From Rhodothermales bacterium (GTDB lineage Bacteria; Bacteroidota; Rhodothermia; Rhodothermales; ISCAR-4553): 37,137 nucleotides of DNA. This document shows, piece after piece, positions 25,306 to 34,640 of the stretch. Numbering within the stretch: the first letter of the stretch is position 1; each line of letters begins with the position of its first letter. Both the position numbers and the translations under genes were made by a program. The stretch lies in assembly GCA_026984335.1 (NCBI GenBank), contig JALSSK010000429.1, positions 1 to 37,137 on the forward strand, written 5' to 3'. Under the pieces are notes generated by a model. It did no database searches, was not told the DNA's origin, and was given only the letters and a program-made list of their open reading frames with translations.

Positions 25306-26672
25306 GTCGGATCGGAGAGAACATCGCCGGGCCCGGAGGGGGCGTCCTCGGCCACGGCGCCGCGTTTGGGAGCCTCGCCGTTCGAGCCATGCTGCTGGCG
25401 TGCTGGCTGCTGCCCGGCGCGGGGTGCGACGATGCGCCGGCGGAGCGGCAGCCGGACGGGCGCCTCCCCGTGCGCGTGTTCGTGCTGCTCATCAGCACCT
25501 CGCAGGTGGCTTTCTATCACTGGGCGGAGCAGGTCTACGAGGCCGCTCATCCGGACGTAGACATTCAGATCGAGCAGTTCCCGGGCAGTTCCCTGAAGGA
25601 TTTCGAGATCAAACTGCGGCTGCGCTTCGCCGGCGGAAAGGCGCCGGATCTTTTCCACGTCAACGCGAACGTGGCGGCCGAGTTGGCGCGGCTCGGGCTG
25701 CTGGACCCCGCGCCGCCCGAGATCGTGGCAATGGTCGACACGAACAGCGTCAACGAGATGGCCCGCACCGCTTCCCGCTTCGATGGGACGTGCTACGGGA
25801 TCGTCAGCGACGTCGTGTGGACGGCCCTCTATTATAACCGTGATCACTTCCGGGCGGCCGGGCTGGACCCCGATCGTCCGCCCCGCACGTGGGACGAACT
25901 GCTCGAGTATGCCGACCGCCTCACGGTGCGCCGTCCCGATGGGACCCCCATACGTGCCGGTTTGTCGTTGCGCAAGACCGGTTTCAAGGGAGGCACGGCC
26001 GAGAAGTGGCTGACGTTCCTGTTCTCGGCGGGCGGAGAGGCTTTCGACAAGGACGGCGTTCGCACGCTGATCAACAGCGAGGCCGGTCGGGCGGCGCTGG
26101 ACTTCTATGCCGAGGTCCTTTTCCGCCGCCGTATCGACGACGTGTCCCTGGAGGGGGATCAGCAGGGATTCGGGCAGGGACGGGTCTCTATGTTTCTCCG
26201 CGAGCCGCACGTCATCGGCTGGCTGGAGAAGAACTACCCGGATCTCGATTTCGGGGTGGCGGCGATTCCTCGCAGGGATACCTCGCTCAGCTCGGGGGGC
26301 GCCTACCTGTTCGCCGTCAGCAGGGCGTCGGTCCACAAGGAGGCGGCGTGGGCGTTCGCCCGGTTCCTGATGCAAGATTCGGTGTATGTGCGCTATGCGG
26401 CCGGCGGGAGCGTGTTGCCGGCTACCCGCTCGGTGGCTTCCGGGCCCGAATACACCGGCGACCCCCGGTGGCGCGTTTTTCTGGAACAGCCGGCCCGCAA
26501 CCCCGGCGGCTTCCCGCGTGTGGGCCGGGCCCTCGACATCCTGGGCGCGTACATCGAGCAGTTCGCCTACGGACGTCTCGGCGCGGAAGAGATGTTGCGC
26601 CTGGCCGAGCGGGACATGAATGCCGCGCTGGCTCCGAACCGGCGGCGACGCGAAGCGGAGGGGGCCCCATGA
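25302..26672 (+). CDS. ABC transporter extracellular substrate-binding lipoprotein
   Basis: Lipobox-like LLPGAGC; VRVFVLLISTSQVAFYHWAEQVYEAAHPDVDIQIEQFPGSSLKDFEIKLRLRFAGGKAPDLFHV; WAFARFLMQDSVYVRYA. Confidence 0.88.
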   Translation: MSRIGENIAGPGGGVLGHGAAFGSLAVRAMLLACWLLPGAGCDDAPAERQPDGRLPVRVFVLLISTSQVAFYHWAEQVYEAAHPDVDIQIEQFPGSSLKDFEIKLRLRFAGGKAPDLFHVNANVAAELARLGLLDPAPPEIVAMVDTNSVNEMARTASRFDGTCYGIVSDVVWTALYYNRDHFRAAGLDPDRPPRTWDELLEYADRLTVRRPDGTPIRAGLSLRKTGFKGGTAEKWLTFLFSAGGEAFDKDGVRTLINSEAGRAALDFYAEVLFRRRIDDVSLEGDQQGFGQGRVSMFLREPHVIGWLEKNYPDLDFGVAAIPRRDTSLSSGGAYLFAVSRASVHKEAAWAFARFLMQDSVYVRYAAGGSVLPATRSVASGPEYTGDPRWRVFLEQPARNPGGFPRVGRALDILGAYIEQFAYGRLGAEEMLRLAERDMNAALAPNRRRREAEGAP

Positions 26673-27499
26673 GCGCGCGAATGCCGGATATCGGGATCAT
26701 TACCGACGAGGTGGCGCCGGACCTGGCGGAGGCCCTGGAGACGGCTATGGGCTGGGGCCTCCGGCGATTCGAACTGCGCGAGGGCGGCGCAGGGCGTTTC
26801 CCGGCCTTTACCCGGGACGAGGTGCGGATCGCCGAGCAGGCGGCGGCGGCAGGAGCGCGCTTCACCGCCGTCTCTCCGGGACTGTTCAAGGGGGCGGTGG
26901 CCGACGAGGCCCGCCTGCGCCGCGAACTGGGGGACACGCTGCCCCGGGCCATCGCGCTGGCCGTGCGTCTCAGGGCGCCGGTGCTAATTCTTTTCGGCTT
27001 CGCACGCTATGAAGGCGAGCCGCCGACCGACCGCGCGCGGGTGATGCGGCGGCTCGAGCAGGCTGCCGCGTCGGCCGTCGAAGCCGGCCTCGTCGTGGCG
27101 CTCGAAAACGAGCCGCGTCACTGGATCGACCGTCCGGCGGACGCCGCCGCCATGCTCCGTGAGATCGGGCATCCGGCGCTCCGCCTCAACTGGGATCCGG
27201 CGAACCTGCACTGGGGCGGGCGCCGGCCCACGCGCGACGACTTCCTCGGCATACGGCCGCTGCTGGCCAACGTGCACGTCAAGGATTATTATCCGGATCG
27301 GCCCGAGGCGCCGTGGCTGCCCGTAGGGGAGGGCGTGACCCCCTGGGAAGAGATCGTGCCCTGGCTCGTTCGTGAGACGGATCTGCCCCACCTGACCATC
27401 GAGACGCATTGCGCGCCCCTGAAAGACTGTTCGAGGCGCAGTCTGGCCAACCTGCGGCGTTTGATCGACGCCGCCCTTTCCCGGGAGAAAATATCATGA
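26669..27499 (+). CDS. TIM-barrel sugar phosphate isomerase/epimerase family protein
   Basis: MPDIGIITDEVAPDLAEALETAMGWGLRRFELRE...VVALENEPRHWID...LRLNWDPANLHWGG...NVHVKDYYPDRPEAPWLPVGEGVTPWEEIVPWL. Confidence 0.88.
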   Translation: MSARMPDIGIITDEVAPDLAEALETAMGWGLRRFELREGGAGRFPAFTRDEVRIAEQAAAAGARFTAVSPGLFKGAVADEARLRRELGDTLPRAIALAVRLRAPVLILFGFARYEGEPPTDRARVMRRLEQAAASAVEAGLVVALENEPRHWIDRPADAAAMLREIGHPALRLNWDPANLHWGGRRPTRDDFLGIRPLLANVHVKDYYPDRPEAPWLPVGEGVTPWEEIVPWLVRETDLPHLTIETHCAPLKDCSRRSLANLRRLIDAALSREKIS

Positions 27500-28536
27500 C
27501 TGAGATCCTCCCCACGTTTGAAAACCCGGTGCGGCTGGCCATGGTCGGCCTGGGGGGACATGGCCGGACGATTCAACGGGCCGTTGCGGCGGCGCCCGCG
27601 TTGCGGGTCGTCGGCGTATACGATCCGGACGCGTCGGAGGCCCGGGCTGCTGCGGAGCGCTTCGGGTGCAGGGCGGCGCCTTCGTTCAAGTCGTTGCTCG
27701 GGCGGGGCGACGTCGAGGCCGTCACGCTCGTGACGCCCAATCATCTGCACCGTGCGCAGGCGGAGGCGGCCCTGGAGGCCGGCATGGACGTCTTCGTCGA
27801 AAAGCCCCTGGCCAACACCGTTGCCGACGGGCGGGCGATGGTGCGGGCGGCAGAGGCGAAAGAACGCATTCTGATGGTCGGGCACCATATGCGCTGGAGC
27901 CGCCCGGCGCGCCGGGCGAGGGCGCTCGTCGCGGGGGGGACCCTGGGCCGCATCGTCTCGGCGGAGATGCACTTCTCTTCCGACGCGGCCCGGGAGTTGC
28001 CCGCCGGCTCGTGGCGGCTGCAACCGGAAGCCGGCCCGCTGCTGCCCATGATGCAACTCGGCATTCACGGGATCGACCTGCTTCACTACCTGATCGGTCG
28101 GGTGGAGACCGTTCAGCCCCGTGCCGCTTCCGTGACGACCACGCCTCCGGTCGTCGATCACGTGGCGGTGCTGATGGGCCTGGTCGGGGGAGAGAGCGCC
28201 TTGCTGGTGACCAACTATTGCACCCCCGTTCGTTTTTCCTGGCGGCTGGCCGGCACCGAAGGAAGCCTGACCGGCACGCCGCATACGCTCAGCGTCACCG
28301 ACCGGCGCGGGGCCGTCGTCGAGACGCTCGACGTGAGCGCGGACCCCTATGCTGCGTACGTCGAGCAGATGGCGGCCTTCGCCCGCGCGGTCCGCAGCCG
28401 GTCGTCTCCCGAGAGCGACGGCTATACCGGCTTGCAGGCGCTGGCCGTCGTTGAGGCCATACACGCCGGCCTGGCGCGCCGCGCCGCCGTCGAAGTGCCG
28501 GCCTGTCCTTCTCATGCACGCAATAACCCTTCCTGA
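27496..28536 (+). CDS. Gfo/Idh/MocA-family oxidoreductase
   Basis: RLAMVGLGGHGRTIQRAV...VTLVTPNHLHRAQAEAALEAGMDVFVEKPLANTVADGRAMVRAAE. Confidence 0.92.
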   Translation: MTEILPTFENPVRLAMVGLGGHGRTIQRAVAAAPALRVVGVYDPDASEARAAAERFGCRAAPSFKSLLGRGDVEAVTLVTPNHLHRAQAEAALEAGMDVFVEKPLANTVADGRAMVRAAEAKERILMVGHHMRWSRPARRARALVAGGTLGRIVSAEMHFSSDAARELPAGSWRLQPEAGPLLPMMQLGIHGIDLLHYLIGRVETVQPRAASVTTTPPVVDHVAVLMGLVGGESALLVTNYCTPVRFSWRLAGTEGSLTGTPHTLSVTDRRGAVVETLDVSADPYAAYVEQMAAFARAVRSRSSPESDGYTGLQALAVVEAIHAGLARRAAVEVPACPSHARNNPS

Positions 28537-28543
28537 TCCTCTG

Positions 28544-30406
28544 ATGATGGCGCGACTGCTTCTTTCGGTGTTGCTCTTGCCGGTCTTCATATCGGGCTCG
28601 GCCGCTCAGGCTCGCCGGACTGCGACGCCGGGCGAGCTCGCCCGCGCCTACGAGGCGCGCCGCGACTCGCTCATCGAATACTTCGTCACCCGTATCCCGG
28701 ACGACGATCCGGACCGGGGCGGCTACTTCGACCTGGCGGCCCGCCTCTACCGGGGCGCCTGCGGGACCTGGTGCATCCGCCGGATGGATTCGCTCATGGC
28801 CCACCCGCGCGGAGATATGTTCTGGATGTATCCCTTCGTCACGGTCATGTACAATGACCGTGGAACCTTTCCCGAAACGACCCGCCGCAAGATGCGCGAG
28901 CTGTGGCGTAGCTATACGCCCTACCGGGGCGACACCGAGAACCACTGGGCCCTTTATTATACCTCCCTCTACCTTGCCGCGCAGATGTACCCGGGTGAGC
29001 CGGATACGACCTGGTTCACGGGAAAGAGTTCGCAGGAAAATATGGAGGAGGCTCGCTCGTATCTGATCTCGTGGATGGACCTGACGACAAGCATCGGACA
29101 GGGAGAGTATGACTCGCCGCACTACCTCCGGGTATACCTCGCGCCGATGGCGTTGCTCTATGCCTACGCTCGGGACCCGGCCATGCGCCGGCGCGCCCGC
29201 ATGATGCTGGACTACCTGCTGGCCGATTTCGCCGCCGAGAGCCTGGGGGGGCTGCCGGGTGGAGCGCACAGCCGAATCTATGAGCGTGAAGTGATCCGTC
29301 CGTTCAAGGCCCCGGGCGGCGCTCCGACCTCCTGGCTGCTCTTCGGCAACGTCCCGTTCCAGCCCACCGGCGAAACCCTGATTCTGGCTCTGAGCGGCTA
29401 TGTCCCCCCGCCCATCCTGCATTTCATCGCTACCGACCGCAGCAAGCCCTACGTTCACCGGGAGCGAAAACGCACCCGCCATCGCATACGCTACAGCCGG
29501 GTGCGCAATGCGCCCGTTTACAAATATACCTATATGCGGCCCGAATATGTCCTCGGCTCGACGCAGGGCGGCTTGCTCCAGCCCATCCAGCAACAGACCT
29601 GGAGCCTGGTCTGGCGGGTGGACGATCCCCGCGAAGCGCGCAATACCCTCTTCTCACTTCATCCGTACTCGTCTCCCGTAGAGCTGGGTATGTACTTCGC
29701 GGAGTTGCAGGAGTTCATCACCGAGATTGTCGTCCGCTCCAAGAAAGCGTACGACTCCCCGGACAAGCTCACCGGCGGATCGCCCTATGAGCAGGTCTTC
29801 CAGCATGAAGATGCTCTGATAGCGCTCTACGACATTCCGCCCGGCACGCGCTTCCCGCACGTCAACGCCTTCTTCTCAGGAGATCTTCGGGATCTGAAGG
29901 AGGATCGTTCCGGCTGGATATTCGCGCGGGGAGGAGACGCGCTCATCGCCGTGTATCCGCTGGCGCCCTTCCGGTGGGAAGAGCAGTCCGACGTCTGGGA
30001 TGCGCAGCGAAAGCATCGTCGGCTCGTGAGTCCTCATCTGAAGAACGGCTTCGTGGTGCAGGTGGCGCCCGCGCGGGCCTACGCGTCGATGGAGGCTTTC
30101 CGGGAGGCCGTGCGGGCTTTGCCGCTTACGGTTCGGACCGAGCCGCGGCCGTCGGTGCGCTTTACCACGCTGCGCGGCGCCGAGCTGGCGCTTACCTACG
30201 GCCGGACGCCCCGCCTCGACGGAGAACCGGTAGACTACGACGGATGGCCCCTCTTCGACGGCCCCTTCCTCCGCGCCGAGAAGGGCAGCCGACGTCTCGA
30301 GATGCGTTACGGTCCCATGCACCGCCTGCTCGATTTCAACACCCTCACGATTCGGGAATGGGTGGATGATTCCACCGAGAACCGGCAAGCTTCCGATATG
30401 CAATGA
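28544..30406 (+). CDS. Uncharacterised secreted protein, lyase-like (alpha/alpha toroid + beta-sandwich suspected)
   Basis: Signal peptide MMARLLLSVLLLPVFISGSAAQ. NHWALYYTSLYLAAQMYPGEP, GQGEYDSPHYLRVYLAPMALLYAYARDPAMRRRARMMLDYLLADFAAESLGGLPGGAHSR, then a beta-rich C-terminal half. Confidence 0.55.
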   Translation: MMARLLLSVLLLPVFISGSAAQARRTATPGELARAYEARRDSLIEYFVTRIPDDDPDRGGYFDLAARLYRGACGTWCIRRMDSLMAHPRGDMFWMYPFVTVMYNDRGTFPETTRRKMRELWRSYTPYRGDTENHWALYYTSLYLAAQMYPGEPDTTWFTGKSSQENMEEARSYLISWMDLTTSIGQGEYDSPHYLRVYLAPMALLYAYARDPAMRRRARMMLDYLLADFAAESLGGLPGGAHSRIYEREVIRPFKAPGGAPTSWLLFGNVPFQPTGETLILALSGYVPPPILHFIATDRSKPYVHRERKRTRHRIRYSRVRNAPVYKYTYMRPEYVLGSTQGGLLQPIQQQTWSLVWRVDDPREARNTLFSLHPYSSPVELGMYFAELQEFITEIVVRSKKAYDSPDKLTGGSPYEQVFQHEDALIALYDIPPGTRFPHVNAFFSGDLRDLKEDRSGWIFARGGDALIAVYPLAPFRWEEQSDVWDAQRKHRRLVSPHLKNGFVVQVAPARAYASMEAFREAVRALPLTVRTEPRPSVRFTTLRGAELALTYGRTPRLDGEPVDYDGWPLFDGPFLRAEKGSRRLEMRYGPMHRLLDFNTLTIREWVDDSTENRQASDMQ

Positions 30407-31425
30407 TGCGAGCGCTCCCTGCTGTCCTTGGCCTGGTCTTCCTCTCCGTCGTGTCGCCGGAGCGGGCGGCGGCTCAGTCCACCGCCGCCGATCCGGTCCT
30501 TTATGCCGGATACATCCTCTCGAAAGGCTACGTCGTCGGGGGGCCTCTGGCCGAGAGCGGTCTCCTTCGGCGCGGGCCGGACGGGCAGTGGGTGCATCTG
30601 GGCCCCAACAATCCGCGCGTCAATGCCCTGAGTTATGATCCGGCCCGGCCCGAGACGCTCTTCGTCGCTGCCGGGAACGGGGTCCTTCGCTCCTTCGACG
30701 GAGGACGGAACTGGCGCATCACCACGGACTGGCGCGTCACGGAGGTGCAAGACGTGTCCGTCGATGCGCATGCCGACGGCTTCGTCTATGCCGGCGCCGC
30801 CTACGGCATCTGGCGCTCGGAGGACGGGGGCGAGAGCTGGCATGAGGCCGTAGGCGGCCTTCCCGAGGGCAAGACCTACACCGAAACCATCGAGGCGGAC
30901 CGCACGACGGCGTACCGCGTCCTGGCCGGCACCGATGACGGCATTTACGTCTCGACCGACGGTGCGCGCCTGTGGCTTCGCGTGGGCCTGCCCGGGATCG
31001 AGGTGCTCGACCTTCAGCAGAGCCGCTCCGAGCCGGAGGTCTGGCTCGCCGGCACGTACCGGCACGGCCTCTATCGCTCGACGGACGGCGGGCGCACCTG
31101 GCAGCCCGGCCCCGCCGAATGGGCCGGCCACAGTATCCACGCCGTCGCCATCGACCCGCACGACGGCCGGCGCATGGCCGCCGCCGGGTGGGACACCGGG
31201 GTGCTCGTCTCCACCGATGGCGGGCGCACCTGGTCCCGCCGCGGCCGCGCGCTCCCCACCGATGATTTCTATGAGGTGGCCTTCGATGCCGCCACGCCCG
31301 GACGGATCCTCGCGGCCACCCTCGAAGAAGGCCTCTTCGCTTCGGACGACCTCGGACGCAGTTGGACCCCTCAGGGACTTGCAGGGAGCCTCATCTTTGA
31401 CCTCGCCTTCGTCTATCCACGCTGA
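30403..31425 (+). CDS. Secreted BNR/sortilin-type repeat protein (exo-alpha-sialidase/PSII-stability-like beta-propeller)
   Basis: Repeated S-x-D-x-G-x-x-W Asp-box motifs: SFDGGRNWRI, SEDGGESWHE, STDGGRTWQP, STDGGRTWSR, SDDLGRSWTP. Signal peptide at N-terminus. Confidence 0.83.
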   Translation: MMRALPAVLGLVFLSVVSPERAAAQSTAADPVLYAGYILSKGYVVGGPLAESGLLRRGPDGQWVHLGPNNPRVNALSYDPARPETLFVAAGNGVLRSFDGGRNWRITTDWRVTEVQDVSVDAHADGFVYAGAAYGIWRSEDGGESWHEAVGGLPEGKTYTETIEADRTTAYRVLAGTDDGIYVSTDGARLWLRVGLPGIEVLDLQQSRSEPEVWLAGTYRHGLYRSTDGGRTWQPGPAEWAGHSIHAVAIDPHDGRRMAAAGWDTGVLVSTDGGRTWSRRGRALPTDDFYEVAFDAATPGRILAATLEEGLFASDDLGRSWTPQGLAGSLIFDLAFVYPR

Positions 31426-31450
31426 TGTTTCATCCATACCCCGGTTGGCC

Positions 31451-32257
31451 ATGAATACCGACACCGATACGGCTCTTTTTCGACGACCCTACGAAGTGAC
31501 CGACGAGCAGGTCGCCTTCTTCCGCGAAAACGGTTATGTACGTTTCGACGGCGTGCTCTCCAGGGAGGAGGTCGAAGCGTTGCGGGACGCACTGGAGCGG
31601 GCGACGGCGGCCAAACAGGCTTTCAGCCGCGACTTGGCCGGCGAGGGCAACAAAATCCTCCAGATGCTCAATCTGTGGGAGCACGACGACGTCTTTCGTG
31701 CCTATTCGACCAGCCCGCGTCTGGCCCGCATGGCCGCCCGTCTGACCGGCAGCCCCTCGATTCATCTTTTTCACGATCAGGCGCTCGTCAAGCCGCCCGG
31801 CCCCAGCGCTCCTTCTCCCTGGCACCAGGATCAGCCCTACTGGCCCTCGAGAGAACCCGGCATGATCTCCTGCTGGATGGCGCTCGACGACGTTTCCATC
31901 GACCGGGGAGCCATGCAGTTCATCCCCGGCTCGCATCGCTGGGGAGAGTTTGCCCCGGTCTCTTTCGCCGGTGAGGGACCCGCCCTCATCGACATGATCC
32001 CCGAGCCCCTGCGCGCGAAGTGGAACCCCGTGCCCGTTGAACTCCGGGCGGGCGACTGCACCTGGCATCATGGCCTCACGTTCCACTATACCCGCCCCAA
32101 CACGACCGCCCATACCCGCCGGGCCATTGTCACGATTTATATTCCTGAGGGGATCACCTATGCCGCAGAGGACAAGATGGAACACCCGCTCTCTCCGACG
32201 ATCACCAGTCGCAGCGGGGAGCCGCTGCGGGGGACGAAGTTTCTCCGGCTGCTGTAG
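31451..32257 (+). CDS. Phytanoyl-CoA dioxygenase (PhyH) family Fe(II)/2OG oxygenase
   Basis: VTDEQVAFFRENGYVRFDGVLSREEVEALRDAL, SPWHQDQPYWP (HxD), AMQFIPGSHRWGEF, WHHGLTFHYTRPNTTAHTRRAIVTIYIP. Confidence 0.9.
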   Translation: MNTDTDTALFRRPYEVTDEQVAFFRENGYVRFDGVLSREEVEALRDALERATAAKQAFSRDLAGEGNKILQMLNLWEHDDVFRAYSTSPRLARMAARLTGSPSIHLFHDQALVKPPGPSAPSPWHQDQPYWPSREPGMISCWMALDDVSIDRGAMQFIPGSHRWGEFAPVSFAGEGPALIDMIPEPLRAKWNPVPVELRAGDCTWHHGLTFHYTRPNTTAHTRRAIVTIYIPEGITYAAEDKMEHPLSPTITSRSGEPLRGTKFLRLL

Positions 32258-32355
32258 CACGCGCCGACCCGGGAGCACCCCATGCCGCGAGCAACCGGGC
32301 GTTTTCTCGGTATGATTGCCTACCTTCCCGATCTCATGCACCAATCCGATTTTTC

Positions 32356-33726
32356 GTGATCGATCTCAAACACACATTGTCCCCGGAGGCTCTTTTGCCG
32401 GGCATCGAGAGGATGTGGGAGGTTTCGGCGGCGAAGATCCTGGCCCTTGAGAGGGACTTCGAGCCGGCCCGGGGGGCGCCCGTTTTCACGGTGGAGGGGC
32501 GTTACATGGCCCGGGGCTGGACCGACTGGACCCAGGGCTTTCGGTTCGGGTCCGCGCTTCTGCAGTTCGATGCCACGGAAGATCGGTCTTTTCTGGAACT
32601 GGGGCGGCGGAAGACGCTGGCTCACATGGCCTCGCACGTCACGCACACGGGCGTGCACGATCACGGCTTCAACAACGTGAGCACTTACGGGGCCTTGCGC
32701 CGCCTGATGAATGAGGGACGCATCCCGGAAGCGCTGTGGGAACGGGCTTTTTACGAACTGGCGCTCAAAGCTTCCGGAGCCGTGCAGGCTGCCCGTTGGA
32801 CGGAGCTGGCCGAGGGATACGGGTATGTCTATTCCTTTAATGGGCCGCATTCGCTCTTCGCGGACACGATCCGTTCCATGCGAGCACTGGCGCTGGCGCA
32901 CCGGCTGGGCCACGTGCTGATGGGGGAGCATGACGCTCGCATCTCTCTTCTGGAGCGGATGGCGCGTCACCTGCGCACGACGGCTCGCTTCAACGTCTAT
33001 TATGGCGAGGGGCGGGACGGCTATGACGTGCCGGGGCGCGTCGCCCACGAGAGCATCTTCAACCTGAAGGACGGCAGCTACCGGTGTCCGAGCACCCAGC
33101 AGGGATACGCGCCTTACACCACGTGGACGCGCGGCCTTGCGTGGATCATGCTGGGGTTCGCCGAGCAACTCGAGTTCCTCGATACGCTGCCGGACGAGGA
33201 GCCGGCTCCCCCGGAGGGATGGGAGGGGCTCGTCGCTCTGTTGCGGCGCGCGGCCCGCGTCACGTGCGACTTCTACATCGCGGAGACGCCCGCCTGTGGG
33301 GTGCCGTACTGGGACACGGGCGCGCCGGGACTGATCCACCTGGGGGACTACCGGAGCCGCCCGGCGGATCCCTTCAATCCCTACGAGCCGGTGGACAGCT
33401 CGGCAGCGGCCGTCGCTGCGCAGGGGCTGTTGCGTCTGGGGCATTACCTCGACGGTCACGGGGCGGACGGCGCGCGCTACCGGGCCGCCGGCCTTCGCGT
33501 GCTGGCCACGTTGCTCGAGGCCCCCTATCTGAGCAGCGACGCCGCGCATCATGGTCTGTTGCTGCATGCCGTCTATCACTGGCCCAACCGGTGGGATCAC
33601 GTGCCTCCCGGCCGTCAGGTAGCCTGTTGCGAGGCCACGATGTGGGGGGATTACCACCTCCGGGAACTGGCCCTCTACGTGCAGCGACTGGCGCGGGGAG
33701 AACCCTATTACACCTTTTTCGGATAG
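32356..33726 (+). CDS. GH88-like unsaturated glucuronyl hydrolase
   Basis: HDHGFNNVSTYGALRRLMNEG, PGRVAHESIFNLKDGSYRCPSTQQGYAPYTTWTRGLAWIMLGFAEQLEFL, YWDTGAPG. Layout consistent with GH88. GTG start. Confidence 0.72.
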   Translation: MIDLKHTLSPEALLPGIERMWEVSAAKILALERDFEPARGAPVFTVEGRYMARGWTDWTQGFRFGSALLQFDATEDRSFLELGRRKTLAHMASHVTHTGVHDHGFNNVSTYGALRRLMNEGRIPEALWERAFYELALKASGAVQAARWTELAEGYGYVYSFNGPHSLFADTIRSMRALALAHRLGHVLMGEHDARISLLERMARHLRTTARFNVYYGEGRDGYDVPGRVAHESIFNLKDGSYRCPSTQQGYAPYTTWTRGLAWIMLGFAEQLEFLDTLPDEEPAPPEGWEGLVALLRRAARVTCDFYIAETPACGVPYWDTGAPGLIHLGDYRSRPADPFNPYEPVDSSAAAVAAQGLLRLGHYLDGHGADGARYRAAGLRVLATLLEAPYLSSDAAHHGLLLHAVYHWPNRWDHVPPGRQVACCEATMWGDYHLRELALYVQRLARGEPYYTFFG

Positions 33727-33729
33727 CCT

Positions 33730-34629
33730 ATGCCAAGATCCCGATCGATGCCGCCGGCCTCGTTCGACGAGCGGACCGGCGCCGAGGTGCGGGAAGGGTT
33801 GCCGCCGCCGCTGAGCGATCTGTCCCGGCTCTGTATTCATACCGAAACCACGAGTCCGTGGAAGCTGCCCGAGGCGGCTTCAGCCTATGAACGGGCCGGT
33901 GTCCCCGCCATCACCGTCTGGCGCGAGTCCGTAGCCGGGCACGGGCCGGCAGAGGCGCGCCGCATCCTCGAAGATCATGGTCTGGAGATCGTATCCTACG
34001 TTCGGGGCGGCTTCTTTGCGGCGGCCTCGTCGGCCGCCCGCCGTGCGGCCGTTGCGGAGAACGTCCGGGTCATCGAGGAAGCCGCCACGCTGGGGGCTCC
34101 GCTGGTGGTGCTCGTCTGCGGAGCCGTGCCGGGGCAGCCCCTCGAGACGTCGCGGGCGCAGATCCGGCAGGGGCTCGAGCACATCGTGCCTTATGCCGAG
34201 GCCGCCGGGGTGCGCCTGGGCATCGAGGCCCTGCACCCGGTCTATGCCGACAGCCGCTCGGCCATCAACACCCTCCGGCAGGCCAACGACCTGGCCGAGA
34301 CGCTCGACACACCGGGCCTCGGCGTCGTCGTGGACGTCTATCACCTCTGGTGGGACCCCGACCTCCGAAAGGAGATCGCCCGCAGTGGCCGAAACAACCG
34401 GCTCTTCGCCTTCCACATCTGTGATTGGAAAACGCCCACCACACACCTGCTCCTCGATCGCGGCCTGATGGGAGAGGGGTGCATTCCGCTTCGCCGGATC
34501 CGTGGATGGATGGAGGAGGCGGGCTTCGAGGGGCATTATGAAGTCGAGATCTTCTCGGAGATCTACTGGCGGGAGGACCAGCGCGAATTCCTGGAAAAAA
34601 TCAAACGCGCGTATCTTGCCCATACCTGA
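33730..34629 (+). CDS. TIM-barrel sugar phosphate isomerase/epimerase family protein
   Basis: LCIHTETTSPWKLPEAASAYERAGVPAITVWRES...VRLGIEALHPVYADSRSAINTLRQANDLAE...LGVVVDVYHLWWDPDLRKEIAR. Confidence 0.9.
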   Translation: MPRSRSMPPASFDERTGAEVREGLPPPLSDLSRLCIHTETTSPWKLPEAASAYERAGVPAITVWRESVAGHGPAEARRILEDHGLEIVSYVRGGFFAAASSAARRAAVAENVRVIEEAATLGAPLVVLVCGAVPGQPLETSRAQIRQGLEHIVPYAEAAGVRLGIEALHPVYADSRSAINTLRQANDLAETLDTPGLGVVVDVYHLWWDPDLRKEIARSGRNNRLFAFHICDWKTPTTHLLLDRGLMGEGCIPLRRIRGWMEEAGFEGHYEVEIFSEIYWREDQREFLEKIKRAYLAHT

Positions 34630-34640
34630 AGGGAGACGTC

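Noticed and set aside
25889-27499. 536-aa + ORF as a fusion protein
   Set aside because: Everything before the ATG at 26669 overlaps the substrate-binding protein in another frame; the real CDS is the TIM-barrel isomerase.
32320-33840. 506-aa minus ORF antisense to the GH88-like gene
   Set aside because: Shadow ORF; Arg/Gln/His-rich with no domain signature.
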